NCBI RefSeq assembly: GCF_035994945.1
Contig: NZ_CP108677.1
Span: forward strand, 6,014,001 to 6,078,000
Direction: 5' to 3'
DNA: 64,000 nucleotides
Origin: Streptomyces sp. NBC_01216
Lineage (GTDB): Bacteria > Actinomycetota > Actinomycetes > Streptomycetales > Streptomycetaceae
A program made the position numbers and the translations under genes. The notes below the pieces were generated by a model. The model was not told the DNA's origin, made no database searches, and saw nothing but the letters and a program-made list of their open reading frames with translations. Below, one piece after another: positions 1 through 8,158 of this stretch. Position 1 is the stretch's first letter, and every line of letters begins with the position of its first letter.

Positions 1-736
1 GCCCTCGCGCGTCTGGCGCTCCGAGCCGCGCGAGGCCCACTGGCTCGGCGCCCTGCGCTCGCCCGGACTGCTCGCCCTGCTCGGCTCCTTCTTCTTCGTC
101 GGCCTCGCGCTCGGCTCCATCACCGTCGCCGCCCTGGCGTACGCGGACGATCGGGGCGACGGACCGGCCTACGGCTGGCTGATGGCGGCGCTCGGCCTCG
201 GCGCCCTCGTCGGCGGTGTCCTCTACGGCGCGCGCCAGTGGGCCGGGGCGCCAGAGCGGCGGCTGCGGGTGATCGTCGGACTGCTCGCGCTGGGATACCT
301 GCCGCTGACGCTCACGCCGGGTGTGCCGGCGATGACCGGGCTCGCCGCGCTCTCCGGCGTGTTCCTCGCCCCCGCCCTCGCCTGCGGGTTCATCGTGGTG
401 GACCGGCACGCGCCGAGCGGTACCGTGACCGAGGCGTTCTCGTGGCTGGTGACCACCTTCGGCGTCGGGGCCGCCCTCGGCTCCGCCGTCGCCGGGCCCG
501 TCGTCGAACTCTCCGGCACCGCGGCGGGTTTCGGCGTCGCCGGAGCGGGCGGCACCGCGGCCCTCCTGGTCCTCCTGGCCACCGGCCGGGTCCTCGCGGC
601 CCCCGGCCGCACGGCACGACACGCCGTCGCGGCCGGCGGCGGGAACCCCGGACAGGCCGAAAAGAACACGCACGCATCGGAAATTGATCGAAACGGGGCC
701 GCCGAACCCGGTTTCAGCACACGCCGTCAGGCGTAA
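1..736 (+). CDS. MFS transporter, C-terminal part (cut by window edge)
   Basis: The frame is open from base 2 to the TAA at 734-736, so this is the 3' part of a gene that begins upstream. The product is strongly hydrophobic, with about six Gly/Ala/Leu-rich membrane segments (for example SFFFVGLALGSITVAALAY and LGLGALVGGVLYGA) joined by short charged loops, and a cytoplasmic tail of about 45 polar residues. This matches the C-terminal half of a 12-helix major facilitator. In Streptomyces an MFS gene commonly precedes pafA downstream of the proteasome genes. Substrate unknown. The stop lies inside the proposed pafA promoter, so the two genes are packed tightly. Confidence 0.75.
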   Translation, partial: PSRVWRSEPREAHWLGALRSPGLLALLGSFFFVGLALGSITVAALAYADDRGDGPAYGWLMAALGLGALVGGVLYGARQWAGAPERRLRVIVGLLALGYLPLTLTPGVPAMTGLAALSGVFLAPALACGFIVVDRHAPSGTVTEAFSWLVTTFGVGAALGSAVAGPVVELSGTAAGFGVAGAGGTAALLVLLATGRVLAAPGRTARHAVAAGGGNPGQAEKNTHASEIDRNGAAEPGFSTRRQA

Positions 737-745
737 TGTTCAGTC
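713..745 (+). promoter_or_regulatory. Candidate leaderless promoter of pafA
   Basis: TAATGT at 734-739 is a good -10 box and lies 6 nt before the ATG at 746. A weak -35 candidate, TTCAGC, sits at 713-718. No purine-rich ribosome binding site lies between the -10 box and the ATG. This suggests a transcript that starts at or next to the start codon. The -10 box overlaps the stop codon of the upstream transporter. Confidence 0.45.
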
Positions 746-2107
746 ATGGACCGCCGCATTTTCGGGCTGGAGAACGAGTACGGCGTCACGTGCACGTTCA
801 GGGGACAGCGCCGACTGTCTCCTGACGAAGTGGCGCGCTACCTCTTCCGCCGTGTCGTGTCATGGGGCCGCAGCAGCAATGTCTTCCTGCGGAACGGCGC
901 CCGCCTGTACCTCGACGTGGGTTCGCATCCGGAATACGCAACTCCCGAATGCGACAACGTGACCGAACTGGTCACGCACGACAAGGCCGGGGAGCGCATT
1001 CTCGAGGGCCTGCTCGTCGACGCCGAACGCCGCCTGCACGAGGAGGGAATCGCGGGCGACGTCTATCTCTTCAAGAACAACACCGATTCGGCGGGAAACT
1101 CCTACGGTTGCCACGAGAACTATCTCGTCGCCCGTCACGGAGAGTTCTCCCGGCTCGCGGACATCCTCATTCCCTTCCTCGTCACCCGACAGCTCATCTG
1201 CGGCGCCGGGAAGGTCCTCCAGACCCCACGAGGCGCCGTCTTCTGCGTCTCCCAGCGGGCCGAGCACATCTGGGAGGGCGTCAGCTCCGCGACCACCCGT
1301 TCCCGGCCCATCATCAACACCCGCGACGAACCGCACGCGGACGCCGAGCGGTACCGCCGGCTCCACGTCATCGTCGGCGACTCGAACATGTCCGAGACGA
1401 CCATGCTGCTCAAGGTCGGCGCGACCGACCTCGTCCTGCGCATGATCGAGGCGGGCACCGTGATGCGCGACCTGACGCTGGAGAACCCCATCCGGGCCAT
1501 CCGCGAGGTCAGCCACGACATCACCGGACAGCGCAAGGTCCGCCTCGCCAGCGGCCGCGAGGCATCCGCCCTGGAGGTCCAGCGCGAGTACTACGAGAAG
1601 GCCGCGGACTTCGTCGACCGCCGCGGCATCCGCACCGGCACCGTCGCCCAGGTCCTGGAGCTGTGGGGCCGCACGCTCGACGCCATCGAGGCGGAGGACC
1701 TCGACCGCATCGGCACCGAGATCGACTGGGTCATGAAGCACAAGCTCATCGAGCGGTACCGGGCGAAGAACAACATGACCATGTCGCACCCGCGGGTCGC
1801 GCAGATAGACCTCGCCTACCACGACATCCACCGCCGCCGAGGGCTCTACTACCTCCTGGAGCGGAAGGGCCAGGCCGCCCGGATCTGCAACGACATGAAG
1901 ATCTTCGAGGGCAAGTCCGTGCCCCCGCAGACCACCAGGGCCCGGCTGCGCGGCGACTTCATCCGTCGCGCCCAGGAACAGCGGCGGGACTTCACCGTCG
2001 ACTGGGTCCACCTCAAGCTCAACGACCAGGCACAGCGCACGGTGTTGTGCAAGGACCCCTTCCGGTCGGTCGACGACCGGGTGGAGAAGCTGATCGCCGG
2101 CATGTAG
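746..2107 (+). CDS. pafA: Pup--protein ligase PafA
   Basis: PafA ligates the deamidated C-terminal glutamate of Pup to substrate lysines using ATP, tagging proteins for the actinobacterial proteasome. The 453-aa product has the usual family length and begins with the diagnostic [13 protein letters not shown]; the two early glutamates bind nucleotide and metal. The active-site region [17 protein letters not shown] carries the catalytic-base Asp near residue 57, and the glutamine-synthetase-like fold motifs continue to the C-terminal domain ([19 protein letters not shown]). There is no Shine-Dalgarno sequence; a -10 box 6 nt upstream suggests leaderless expression. The dop/pup/prc genes would be expected to the left, outside the window. 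A strong stem-loop follows the gene. Confidence 0.97.
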   Translation: MDRRIFGLENEYGVTCTFRGQRRLSPDEVARYLFRRVVSWGRSSNVFLRNGARLYLDVGSHPEYATPECDNVTELVTHDKAGERILEGLLVDAERRLHEEGIAGDVYLFKNNTDSAGNSYGCHENYLVARHGEFSRLADILIPFLVTRQLICGAGKVLQTPRGAVFCVSQRAEHIWEGVSSATTRSRPIINTRDEPHADAERYRRLHVIVGDSNMSETTMLLKVGATDLVLRMIEAGTVMRDLTLENPIRAIREVSHDITGQRKVRLASGREASALEVQREYYEKAADFVDRRGIRTGTVAQVLELWGRTLDAIEAEDLDRIGTEIDWVMKHKLIERYRAKNNMTMSHPRVAQIDLAYHDIHRRRGLYYLLERKGQAARICNDMKIFEGKSVPPQTTRARLRGDFIRRAQEQRRDFTVDWVHLKLNDQAQRTVLCKDPFRSVDDRVEKLIAGM

Positions 2108-2128
2108 GGCGTCGGTCCCACGGCACGT

Positions 2129-2158
2129 CGAAGGCCCCGCGCGTGCGCGGGGCCTTCG
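2129..2158 (+). terminator. Terminator hairpin after pafA
   Basis: A perfect 14-bp stem (2129-2142 with 2145-2158) closes on a 2-nt loop, about 20 nt after the pafA stop. There is no U-tract, which is common in Streptomyces terminators. Confidence 0.6.
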
Positions 2159-2207
2159 CGTGTCCCGGGCCTCCCGCGGCATCCGGTCTGATCGGGCCGC
2201 CACCCTC

Positions 2208-2213
2208 TAGAGT
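2208..2213 (+). promoter_or_regulatory. -10 box upstream of FKBP lipoprotein
   Basis: TAGAGT matches the main-sigma -10 consensus and lies 39 nt before the GTG start at 2253, after the pafA terminator. The leader also contains the ribosome binding site TGAGGA at 2245-2250 region. Confidence 0.35.
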
Positions 2214-2252
2214 GTCCGGCAACTACTGTGCCGTCTGAGATCTGAGGAACAC

Positions 2253-3191
2253 GTGCGCCGACTTGCCGGCCTACTGGTCGTCCCACTGCTGCTGCTCTCG
2301 ACCGCGGCCTGCGGCGGCGACGACAAGGGCTCCGATTCCGCCTCGATGAAGAACGGACTCCCCGCCATCACCGCGGGGGAGAAGTTCGGGGAGAAGCCCA
2401 CTCTCTCCAAGGGCGAGGGCGACCCGCCCAAGGAGCTCAAGGTCAACGTGATCAGCAAGGGCGACGGCGCGGTCACGAAGAAGGGTGACGCGATCCAGGT
2501 GAACTACCTGGGTCAGGCATGGGACTCCACCACCCCCTTCGACAACAGCTTCGACCGGGGCGAGCCCTTCGACCTGACGCTCGGCGCCGGAGCGGTCATC
2601 CCGGGCTGGGACCAGGGCCTGGAGGGCCAGACGGTCGGCAGCCGCGTGGAACTCGGCATCCCGCCGGAGCTGGGCTACGGCGAGCAGGGCCAGGGCGACA
2701 TCAAGCCCAACGCCACCCTCGTGTTCGTGGTGGACATCCTCAAGGCGACCACGATCCCGAAGTCCGCCACCGGTACCGCCGTCGCCCAGGACGACAAGAA
2801 CCTGCCCCAGGTCGGTACCAACACCGACGGGAAGGCGCCTTCCCTGACCGTGCCCAAGGCCGACCCGCCGGCCAAGCTCGTCTCGGACTACGTCCTCGAG
2901 TCCGGGGGCGAGGTCGTGAAGGACACCGACACGGTCGTCGTCAACTACGTGGCGGCACTGTGGAAGGACGGAAAGGTCTTCGACTCCACCTACGCGCGGG
3001 GCAAGACCGAGAACTTCCCGCTCGCCAAGCTGACCCTGAAGGGCCTCAAGGACGGCATCACCGGCAAGAAGGTCGGCAGCCGCATCCTGATCGTCGCCCC
3101 GCCGTCCCAGGCGTTCGGCGACCAGGAGAAGGAAGGCATCCCGAAGGACTCCACGCTGGTGTTCGCCCTCGACATCCTGGCGAAGGTGTAA
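2253..3191 (+). CDS. FKBP-type prolyl isomerase lipoprotein, two tandem domains
   Basis: This is an exported peptidyl-prolyl cis-trans isomerase of 312 aa. It starts MRRLAGLLVVPLLLLSTAAC, a lipoprotein signal peptide whose lipobox Cys is near residue 20, so it should be anchored on the outer face of the membrane. Two FKBP domains follow. The first (about 65-165) has the core PFDNSFDRG...IPGWDQGLEG...PPELGYG and the second (about 205-312) has VFDSTYARG...LKDGITGKKVGSR. The second copy has a more degenerate active site (ITGK in place of IPGW). GTG is chosen because TGAGGA precedes it at suitable spacing. A single-domain FKBP gene follows 43 nt downstream. Confidence 0.9.
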   Translation: MRRLAGLLVVPLLLLSTAACGGDDKGSDSASMKNGLPAITAGEKFGEKPTLSKGEGDPPKELKVNVISKGDGAVTKKGDAIQVNYLGQAWDSTTPFDNSFDRGEPFDLTLGAGAVIPGWDQGLEGQTVGSRVELGIPPELGYGEQGQGDIKPNATLVFVVDILKATTIPKSATGTAVAQDDKNLPQVGTNTDGKAPSLTVPKADPPAKLVSDYVLESGGEVVKDTDTVVVNYVAALWKDGKVFDSTYARGKTENFPLAKLTLKGLKDGITGKKVGSRILIVAPPSQAFGDQEKEGIPKDSTLVFALDILAKV

Positions 3192-3234
3192 GACTGTCCC
3201 GCACGCGCAGTACATCGGTATGAGGAGCAGTTCA

Positions 3235-3606
3235 GTGAGCATCGAGAAGCCCGAGGTCGACTTCCCCGGCGGCGAGCCGCCGAAGGATCTGGAGATCAAG
3301 GACATCTGGGAGGGCGATGGTCCGGAGGCCAAGGCCGGCGCCACCGTCTCCGTCCACTACGTGGGCGTCTCCTTCTCCACCGGCGAGGAGTTCGACTCCT
3401 CCTGGAACCGCGGCACCCCGCTGCAGTTCCAGCTCGGTCTGGGCCAGGTCATCCAGGGCTGGGACAAGGGCGTCCAGGGCATGAAGGTCGGCGGCCGCCG
3501 CCAGCTGATCATCCCCGCGCACCTCGCCTACGGAGACCGCGGCGCCGGTGGCAAGATCGCCCCGGGTGAGACGCTGATCTTCGTCTGCGACCTGGTCGCC
3601 GTCTGA
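3235..3606 (+). CDS. FKBP-type peptidyl-prolyl cis-trans isomerase, cytoplasmic
   Basis: This is a 123-aa single-domain FKBP that catalyses cis-trans isomerisation of Xaa-Pro bonds. The active-site signature is complete: VHYVGVSFSTGEEFDSSW, QVIQGWDKGVQGMKVGGRR, IPAHLAYGDRGAG and TLIFVCDLVAV. There is no signal sequence, so it is cytoplasmic. GTG at 3235 is preferred over the in-frame ATG at 3220 because the Shine-Dalgarno GAGGAG (3223-3228) lies between them, and the protein then begins MSIEKPEVDFPGG as is usual for this family. It follows the lipoprotein FKBP on the same strand and ends before a strong terminator. Confidence 0.93.
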   Translation: MSIEKPEVDFPGGEPPKDLEIKDIWEGDGPEAKAGATVSVHYVGVSFSTGEEFDSSWNRGTPLQFQLGLGQVIQGWDKGVQGMKVGGRRQLIIPAHLAYGDRGAGGKIAPGETLIFVCDLVAV

Positions 3607-3636
3607 TCGGTCGTACCCGGCCGGAAACGGTCAGGA

Positions 3637-3674
3637 CGAGGGCCCATGCCGTAAGGCGTGGGCCCTCGGCTTTT
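3637..3674 (+). terminator. Rho-independent terminator after FKBP gene
   Basis: A 14-bp stem (3637-3650 with 3655-3668, one G.U pair) closes on the tetraloop GTAA and is followed by GCTTTTG. This is one of the few hairpins here with a U-tract. Confidence 0.75.
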
Positions 3675-3694
3675 GTCTCGACACCCCGGGGCGG

Positions 3695-3700
3695 TACGGT
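3695..3700 (+). promoter_or_regulatory. -10 box upstream of pafB
   Basis: TACGGT lies between the FKBP terminator and pafB, 45 nt before the ATG. It is the only plausible -10 in the gap; no clear -35 was seen. Confidence 0.3.
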
Positions 3701-3745
3701 CGGACGTCCGAGAAGTGGATCCGGCGGAAGAGGTGCAGGGCGTCG

Positions 3746-4702
3746 ATGGCGATTGCCAAGGCCGAGCGACTGATGAATCTGGCGCTCTGTCTGCTCGGGA
3801 CCCGTCGTCCGCTCTGCAAGCGTGAGCTGCGTGGTTCCATCGAGGCGTACATGGAAGCGGGCACCGACGACTCGTTCAACCGGATGTTCGAGCGCGACAA
3901 GGACGATCTGCGCGAACTCGGCCTGGTCATCGCGACCGTCGAGAATCTGGAGGGTGAGACGGGCTACCTCGCCCGGCGCGACTCCAACCGTCTCCCGCCC
4001 GTCACCCTGGACGCCGAAGAGGCCGCCGCCCTCGGTCTCGCCGCGAAGGTGTGGCAGCAGGCCCGCCTCGCCGGAGCCGCCAGTGGCGCCCTGCAGAAGC
4101 TCCGCGCCGCCGGCATGCCCGAGACCGAGGGCACCGACGAGGTGCAGCACGGCGCGCTCGAACCGCGCATCCCCGTGCACGAGGCGGCCTTCGAGCCGCT
4201 GATGCTCGCCTGCCGTGACCGCCGGCCGGTCGTCTTCGACTACCGCAAGGCCACCGCCGCCCGCCCCGAGACCCGCCAGGTCGAACCCTGGACGCTGGAA
4301 TGCTGGCGCGGCCACTGGTATCTGGCCGGCTGGGACCGCGACCGTGGCGCCGAGCGGGTCTTCCGTCTCTCCCGCATCACGGGCAGGGTCCGTTCCCGGG
4401 TCGGCGCCTTCACCGCGCCCGTGCCCGACGTCGTCACCGTCCGGGAGACCGTCGAGCGCTGGTCCGGCGAGATCGCCACCCGCTCGGCCCGCATCCGGCT
4501 GCGCACCGGCTGCGGCTACCCGCTGCGGGCGCGCGCCCGCTCGGTCCGGGAGGGCGACGACGGCTGGGACGAGCTGGAGATTCCGTACGGGCACGGCCTG
4601 GACGCCTGGCTCGTCGAGTTCGGCCCCGATGTCGTCGTACTGGAGCCCGCCGACCTGCGGGCCGACGTGATGGACCGGCTGCGCGCCGTGGCCAAGGGCT
4701 GA
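3746..4702 (+). CDS. pafB: WYL-domain transcription regulator PafB
   Basis: The product is 318 aa with an N-terminal winged helix-turn-helix (about 1-75, starting MAIAKAERLMNLALCLLGTR) and a WYL domain (about 145-240), recognisable by FDYRKATAA, VEPWTLECWRGHWYLAGWD and RVFRLSRITG. In mycobacteria PafB and PafC act together as the activator of the LexA-independent DNA-damage response, and the WYL domain binds single-stranded DNA. The ATG follows GAAGAGG by about 13 nt. It is 13 nt upstream of pafC, so the two are cotranscribed, as in most Actinobacteria. Confidence 0.92.
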   Translation: MAIAKAERLMNLALCLLGTRRPLCKRELRGSIEAYMEAGTDDSFNRMFERDKDDLRELGLVIATVENLEGETGYLARRDSNRLPPVTLDAEEAAALGLAAKVWQQARLAGAASGALQKLRAAGMPETEGTDEVQHGALEPRIPVHEAAFEPLMLACRDRRPVVFDYRKATAARPETRQVEPWTLECWRGHWYLAGWDRDRGAERVFRLSRITGRVRSRVGAFTAPVPDVVTVRETVERWSGEIATRSARIRLRTGCGYPLRARARSVREGDDGWDELEIPYGHGLDAWLVEFGPDVVVLEPADLRADVMDRLRAVAKG

Positions 4703-4715
4703 GGGGACGGACGGC

Positions 4716-5684
4716 ATGGCTGCGAACGCGATCGACCAGACGAGGCGGATGCTCTCCCTCGTCACCTACCTCCGGGAGCGCCCCGGCGCGCATGTCGCCG
4801 ACGTTGCGCGCGCCTTCGGCATCACCGAGGACGAGCTGATCTCCGACCTCGACGTGCTGCCGATGTGCGGGACCAGTTTCCGCGGCGGCGATCTTCTCGA
4901 CATCGACACCGACGGCGACCGCATCTGGTGGCGCAACCCGGGCGCGCTCGGTGCGGAGGCGGCCGAACCGCTCCGGCTCGCGGCGGACGAGGCGACCGCG
5001 CTGCTGGTCGCGGCACGCGCCGTGGCCACCCTGCCCGGTCTGCGCGAGAGCGACCGGGACGCGCTGCTGCGGGCCACCGCCAAACTGGAGACCGCGGCCG
5101 GCGAGACCGCCGGGCCCAGCTCCCGACTCTCGGTGACCTTCGAGTCCGAGGGCGGGGTCTTCGCCGAGGTGGACCGCGCGATCTCGGAGCGCCGCCGGCT
5201 GTGGGTGCGGTACTACTCGCCCGCACGCGACGAGCTCACCGAGCGCGAGGTCGACCCGATCCGGCTCTTCGCGGTGGGGCACACCTACATGGAGGCGTGG
5301 TGCCGCCTCTCCGAGGCCCGCCGCACCTTCCGGCTCGACCGGGTCGCCGAGATCAGGATCCTCGACGAACAGTCGGCGCCGCCGGAGATCGAACTGCGCG
5401 ACCTGTCCGAGGGGCTCGTCCAGCCTTCGGCCGAGGACCCCGAGGTCGTGGTGGAGGTCGGGCCCGGTGGCCGCTGGGTCGCCGAGTACTACCCCCACGA
5501 CCGGGCCGAGGAGCTCCCCGAAGGAGGACTACGCATCACCTTGCGTACGCCCGCCCCGGCCTCGTTGCGCCGGCTCGCGCTCAGGTTGGGCAGCGACGGA
5601 CGGATCGTCGCGCCGCGGGAGCTGGCCGCCAGTGCCCGCCAGGCCGCGGCCGACGCCCTGGCCGCCTATGAGGACGGCGTGTGA
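4716..5684 (+). CDS. pafC: WYL-domain transcription regulator PafC
   Basis: A 322-aa paralogue of PafB with the same layout: winged helix-turn-helix (about 1-80, LSLVTYLRERPGAHVADVA), central helical region, WYL domain (about 150-230, RLWVRYYSPARDELTEREVDP, MEAWCRLSEARRTFRLDRV) and a C-terminal WCX extension. It is the partner of PafB in the DNA-damage regulator. The gap from pafB is 13 nt and the start is preceded by GAGGGGA. The name by association with pafA reflects gene order; there is no evidence that PafBC is needed for pupylation. Confidence 0.92.
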   Translation: MAANAIDQTRRMLSLVTYLRERPGAHVADVARAFGITEDELISDLDVLPMCGTSFRGGDLLDIDTDGDRIWWRNPGALGAEAAEPLRLAADEATALLVAARAVATLPGLRESDRDALLRATAKLETAAGETAGPSSRLSVTFESEGGVFAEVDRAISERRRLWVRYYSPARDELTEREVDPIRLFAVGHTYMEAWCRLSEARRTFRLDRVAEIRILDEQSAPPEIELRDLSEGLVQPSAEDPEVVVEVGPGGRWVAEYYPHDRAEELPEGGLRITLRTPAPASLRRLALRLGSDGRIVAPRELAASARQAAADALAAYEDGV

Positions 5685-5811
5685 GGAGGGCTTCCTCCAC
5701 GGGCCGGGGCCCGTGGAGGCAACGGGGGGAGGCGACGTTCCCCGCGCCGGGGACGCCGCTGCCTCATCCGATGGAGTCGCGCGAACGCGCGCGTGCAGCA
5801 AGCCGAGAGAG

Positions 5812-6075
5812 ATGAGTGGAATGTCCGTGATGCACGGAATGACGACATCGATCGCGCCGGTCTACTTCAAGGCCGCCTGCCCCGACTGCCGCTCCCGCTT
5901 CGAGCTCGCCGCGAGCGCCCTGCGCCTCGCCATCGGCGCCAGCCGCCGCACCACCTTCTACTCCTTCACCTGCCCCGAGTGCGGCAGCGCCGTCCGCAAG
6001 CCCGCGGGTGACCGGATCGTCGAACTCCTCACCGGAGGCGGCGTGCGTACCCTGCGACTGCACTCCACCGTCTGA
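5812..6075 (+). CDS. Small zinc-ribbon protein
   Basis: A protein of about 87 aa with two CxxC knuckles, CPDC near residue 24 and CPEC near residue 54, spaced as in a single zinc ribbon. The rest is basic and non-membrane (RLAIGASRRTTFYSFTCPEC). Function unknown; DNA or RNA binding is possible. It lies 127 nt after pafC and before the tat genes on the same strand. ATG codons at 5812, 5821 and 5830 are all in frame. GAGAGA at 5805-5810 fits 5821 slightly better, so the first three residues are uncertain. Confidence 0.75.
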   Translation: MSGMSVMHGMTTSIAPVYFKAACPDCRSRFELAASALRLAIGASRRTTFYSFTCPECGSAVRKPAGDRIVELLTGGGVRTLRLHSTV

Positions 6076-6153
6076 CCCCGCGGCGAGCGTGCGGAGGAGA
6101 CGGTACGGGGCCGGACGCCGCCCTCGACGGGCGGATATCGCCTGACGCGGCAC

Positions 6154-6165
6154 TAGGCTCGGCGC
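6154..6165 (+). promoter_or_regulatory. Candidate leaderless promoter
   Basis: TAGGCT at 6154-6159 lies exactly 6 nt before the ATG at 6166. No ribosome binding site is present. Confidence 0.4.
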
Positions 6166-6363
6166 ATGTTCTGGCCCATGCTCTCCATCGCTCTCGGATT
6201 CCTCGGCGTCGCCGTCCTCGGTGTCCTCGGCATCAAGGTCTTCCTGGAGGCCCAGCGGCTCGGCCGTCAGGTCGCCCATACCACGGACCGCATCAACCGC
6301 GCCGCCGAAGACCTCGAAAGAGCCGCCGACGGCTTGGCCCGCACTGGCGAGGCGCTCCACTGA
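6166..6363 (+). CDS. Small single-pass membrane protein
   Basis: A 65-aa protein: an N-terminal membrane helix (MLSIALGFLGVAVLGVLGIKVF) followed by an amphipathic, charged helix (residues about 30-60) likely to form a coiled coil on the cytoplasmic side. The layout resembles TatA/TatB-like or DUF948-like small proteins, and the gene sits just upstream of tatA, but it lacks the TatA hinge motif. The function is not known. It is probably translated from a leaderless transcript. Confidence 0.65.
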   Translation: MFWPMLSIALGFLGVAVLGVLGIKVFLEAQRLGRQVAHTTDRINRAAEDLERAADGLARTGEALH

Positions 6364-6547
6364 AGCGGTGCCGTACGCTGCGCTGAGCGGCCCCGGCGGG
6401 GCCGCCCGGTCGGCAAGCAGGAGTATCCACAGGCATTGCCCTGCGTTTACTCGTGCGGGTTACGATCGCAGGCAGCACGGTGGCCGGACGCCTGTCCGAC
6501 CGGCCGGGCACGCACACCCTGTCGCCTCGGTGAAGAAGGTAAAAGCT

Positions 6548-6832
6548 ATGGGTAGGCTCGGCCCCACCGAGATCATTCTCATCCTCGTCGTCGTCATCCT
6601 GCTGTTCGGTGCCAAGAAGCTCCCGGACATGGCCCGCTCGCTGGGCAAGTCGGCCCGCATCCTCAAGAGCGAGGCCAAGGCGATGAAGTCGGACGACCAG
6701 CAGAACGCCCCCGCCGACCCGCCCCAGCCCGGCACCCCGGAGCAGGCCGCACCCCGCACCATCCAGGCCGCGCCCGGCGACGTCAGCAGCTCGCGTCCCG
6801 TGACCGAGCCTACGGACACCACCAAGCGCTGA
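6548..6832 (+). CDS. tatA: Sec-independent protein translocase TatA
   Basis: TatA forms the pore of the twin-arginine pathway for folded proteins. The 94-aa product has the expected layout: short N-terminus, one membrane helix (IILILVVVILLFGAKKLPDMARSLG includes the FG hinge), an amphipathic helix (about 22-42) and an acidic, Pro-rich tail. The ATG at 6548 follows GAAGAAGG by about 9 nt. tatC starts 60 nt downstream. A clear Tat client lies in the same window, the GH10-like protein at 47.3 kb. Confidence 0.93.
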   Translation: MGRLGPTEIILILVVVILLFGAKKLPDMARSLGKSARILKSEAKAMKSDDQQNAPADPPQPGTPEQAAPRTIQAAPGDVSSSRPVTEPTDTTKR

Positions 6833-6892
6833 CCCGGTCCGCCGCGGCCGTCGCGCCGAGCGGCGGCCTGCCGCACGAGATGAGGACGTGGG

Positions 6893-7840
6893 TTGCTCAA
6901 GTCTGCCCGCAAGCAGGAGAAGGACCCCGAGGGCCGCATGCCCCTCGTGGAACACCTGCGTGAACTTCGCAACCGCATGACGAAGGGCCTGCTGGCCATC
7001 GCCGCGGTCACCGTCGTGGCCCTCGTGTACAGCGAGGACCTGATGCAGTTCCTGACGAAGTCGGTGCCCAAGTGCCCCCCCGGCGTCACCAGCGACGGCG
7101 GCAACTGCGCGATCGTCTCCTTCAACACGCTGATCGCCCCCTTCAGCACGACGATCCAGGTCAGCCTCGTGACCGGCCTCGTCGTCGCCAGCCCCATCTG
7201 GCTCTACCAGCTGTGGGCCTTCATCGCGCCGGGCCTCCACAGGAACGAGAAGAGGTACACGTACGCCTTCGTCGGCGCCGCGGTGCCGCTGTTCACCGCC
7301 GGCGCCTACCTCGCCTACCTCATCCTCCCCATCAGCGTGAAGGTGCTCATCAGCCTCACGCCCGGTGGCTCCGCGAACATCCTGTCCCTCGGTGACGTCC
7401 TCGACTTCACCCTGCGCATGGTGCTCGTCTTCGGTCTCGCCTTCGAGCTCCCGCTCGTGCTCGTGATGCTCAATCTCACCGGCATCCTGAGCGGCCGGCG
7501 CATGGCCGGCTGGTGGCGCGGCGTGATCATGGGCGTCTTCGTCTTCGGCGCCGTGATCACCCCCACCACGGACCCGATCGGCATGCTGGCCCTGGCCGGT
7601 CCGATCACCGTCCTGTACCTCGGCGCCGTCGCCTTCTCGCTCCTGAACGACCGGCGCCGCAACCGCCGAAACCCCGACGCCGAGCTCGGCGACGACGAGG
7701 CGTCCGCCCTGGACCTCACGCCCGAGGCCGTCACCGACGTCGAGCCGGTCGGCGCGAGCCGGTCCCTGCCCGAGCAGTCCACCGGCGAGGCCGACGGAGC
7801 CCGCGCCCACCGCCACGGCGGTTACGACGACATCACCTGA
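6893..7840 (+). CDS. tatC: Sec-independent protein translocase TatC
   Basis: TatC is the receptor that recognises the twin-arginine signal peptide. The 315-aa product has six membrane segments and the family landmarks EHLRELRNRM near the N-terminus, SPIWLYQLWAFIAPGLHRNEK after helix 2, and FELPLVLVMLNLTG. The C-terminal tail is acidic and ends in a His-rich stretch. Translation starts at TTG (6893), with TGAGGA at 6881-6886 at ideal spacing; the nearby GTG at 6888 is out of frame. It forms a unit with tatA. Confidence 0.94.
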   Translation: MLKSARKQEKDPEGRMPLVEHLRELRNRMTKGLLAIAAVTVVALVYSEDLMQFLTKSVPKCPPGVTSDGGNCAIVSFNTLIAPFSTTIQVSLVTGLVVASPIWLYQLWAFIAPGLHRNEKRYTYAFVGAAVPLFTAGAYLAYLILPISVKVLISLTPGGSANILSLGDVLDFTLRMVLVFGLAFELPLVLVMLNLTGILSGRRMAGWWRGVIMGVFVFGAVITPTTDPIGMLALAGPITVLYLGAVAFSLLNDRRRNRRNPDAELGDDEASALDLTPEAVTDVEPVGASRSLPEQSTGEADGARAHRHGGYDDIT

Positions 7841-7883
7841 TCTTGCGGGGTCGGGTCCCCCCGGACGGATTCCGGGGGGACCC

Positions 7884-8066
7884 ACGACCGGTGAGATCAC
7901 GCTCGTCGTCGATCCCACCGTGCGACGCGGCCGGGGCGCACACACCGCGCAGCCGGCCGCTCGTGCGTTCAGGGAGGCCGGCTGCGCCGTCCGTACGGCC
8001 CTCGGCACGGACCCCGGTGACACGTTGCGCCACGCCCGCGAGCCCTCGGCTTCCGTCCGCCCGGCG
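7884..8066 (+). pseudogene. 5' relic of a diacylglycerol/lipid kinase gene
   Basis: Read from 7884, the plus strand gives T-GEITLVVDPTVRRGRGAH, then TAQPAARAFREAGCAVRTA and LGTDPGDTLRHARE. This closely resembles the N-terminus of DagK-type lipid kinases (ITLFVNPTAGRGRG...), which often lie between tatC and this helicase in Streptomyces. Here the start position reads ACG instead of ATG, with GGGGGGA just upstream, the NPTAG nucleotide motif has become DPTVR, and homology stops after about 55 codons. The rest of the gene, including the GGDGT motif, is absent. This appears to be a deleted gene. The match is from memory, not alignment. Confidence 0.55.
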
Positions 8067-8142
8067 GCTCGGCCCGTTCCCGCCTCCACGCCGTTCCCCG
8101 GGGCGCTCAAACAAAGATCGCGTCACTGTCCGAGGCGGCGGG

Positions 8143-8148
8143 TAGGCT
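8143..8148 (+). promoter_or_regulatory. -10 box of the helicase gene
   Basis: TAGGCT lies 10 nt before the ATG at 8159. No Shine-Dalgarno sequence is visible, so a very short leader or leaderless transcript is likely. Confidence 0.35.
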
Positions 8149-8158
8149 CGACAACAAG

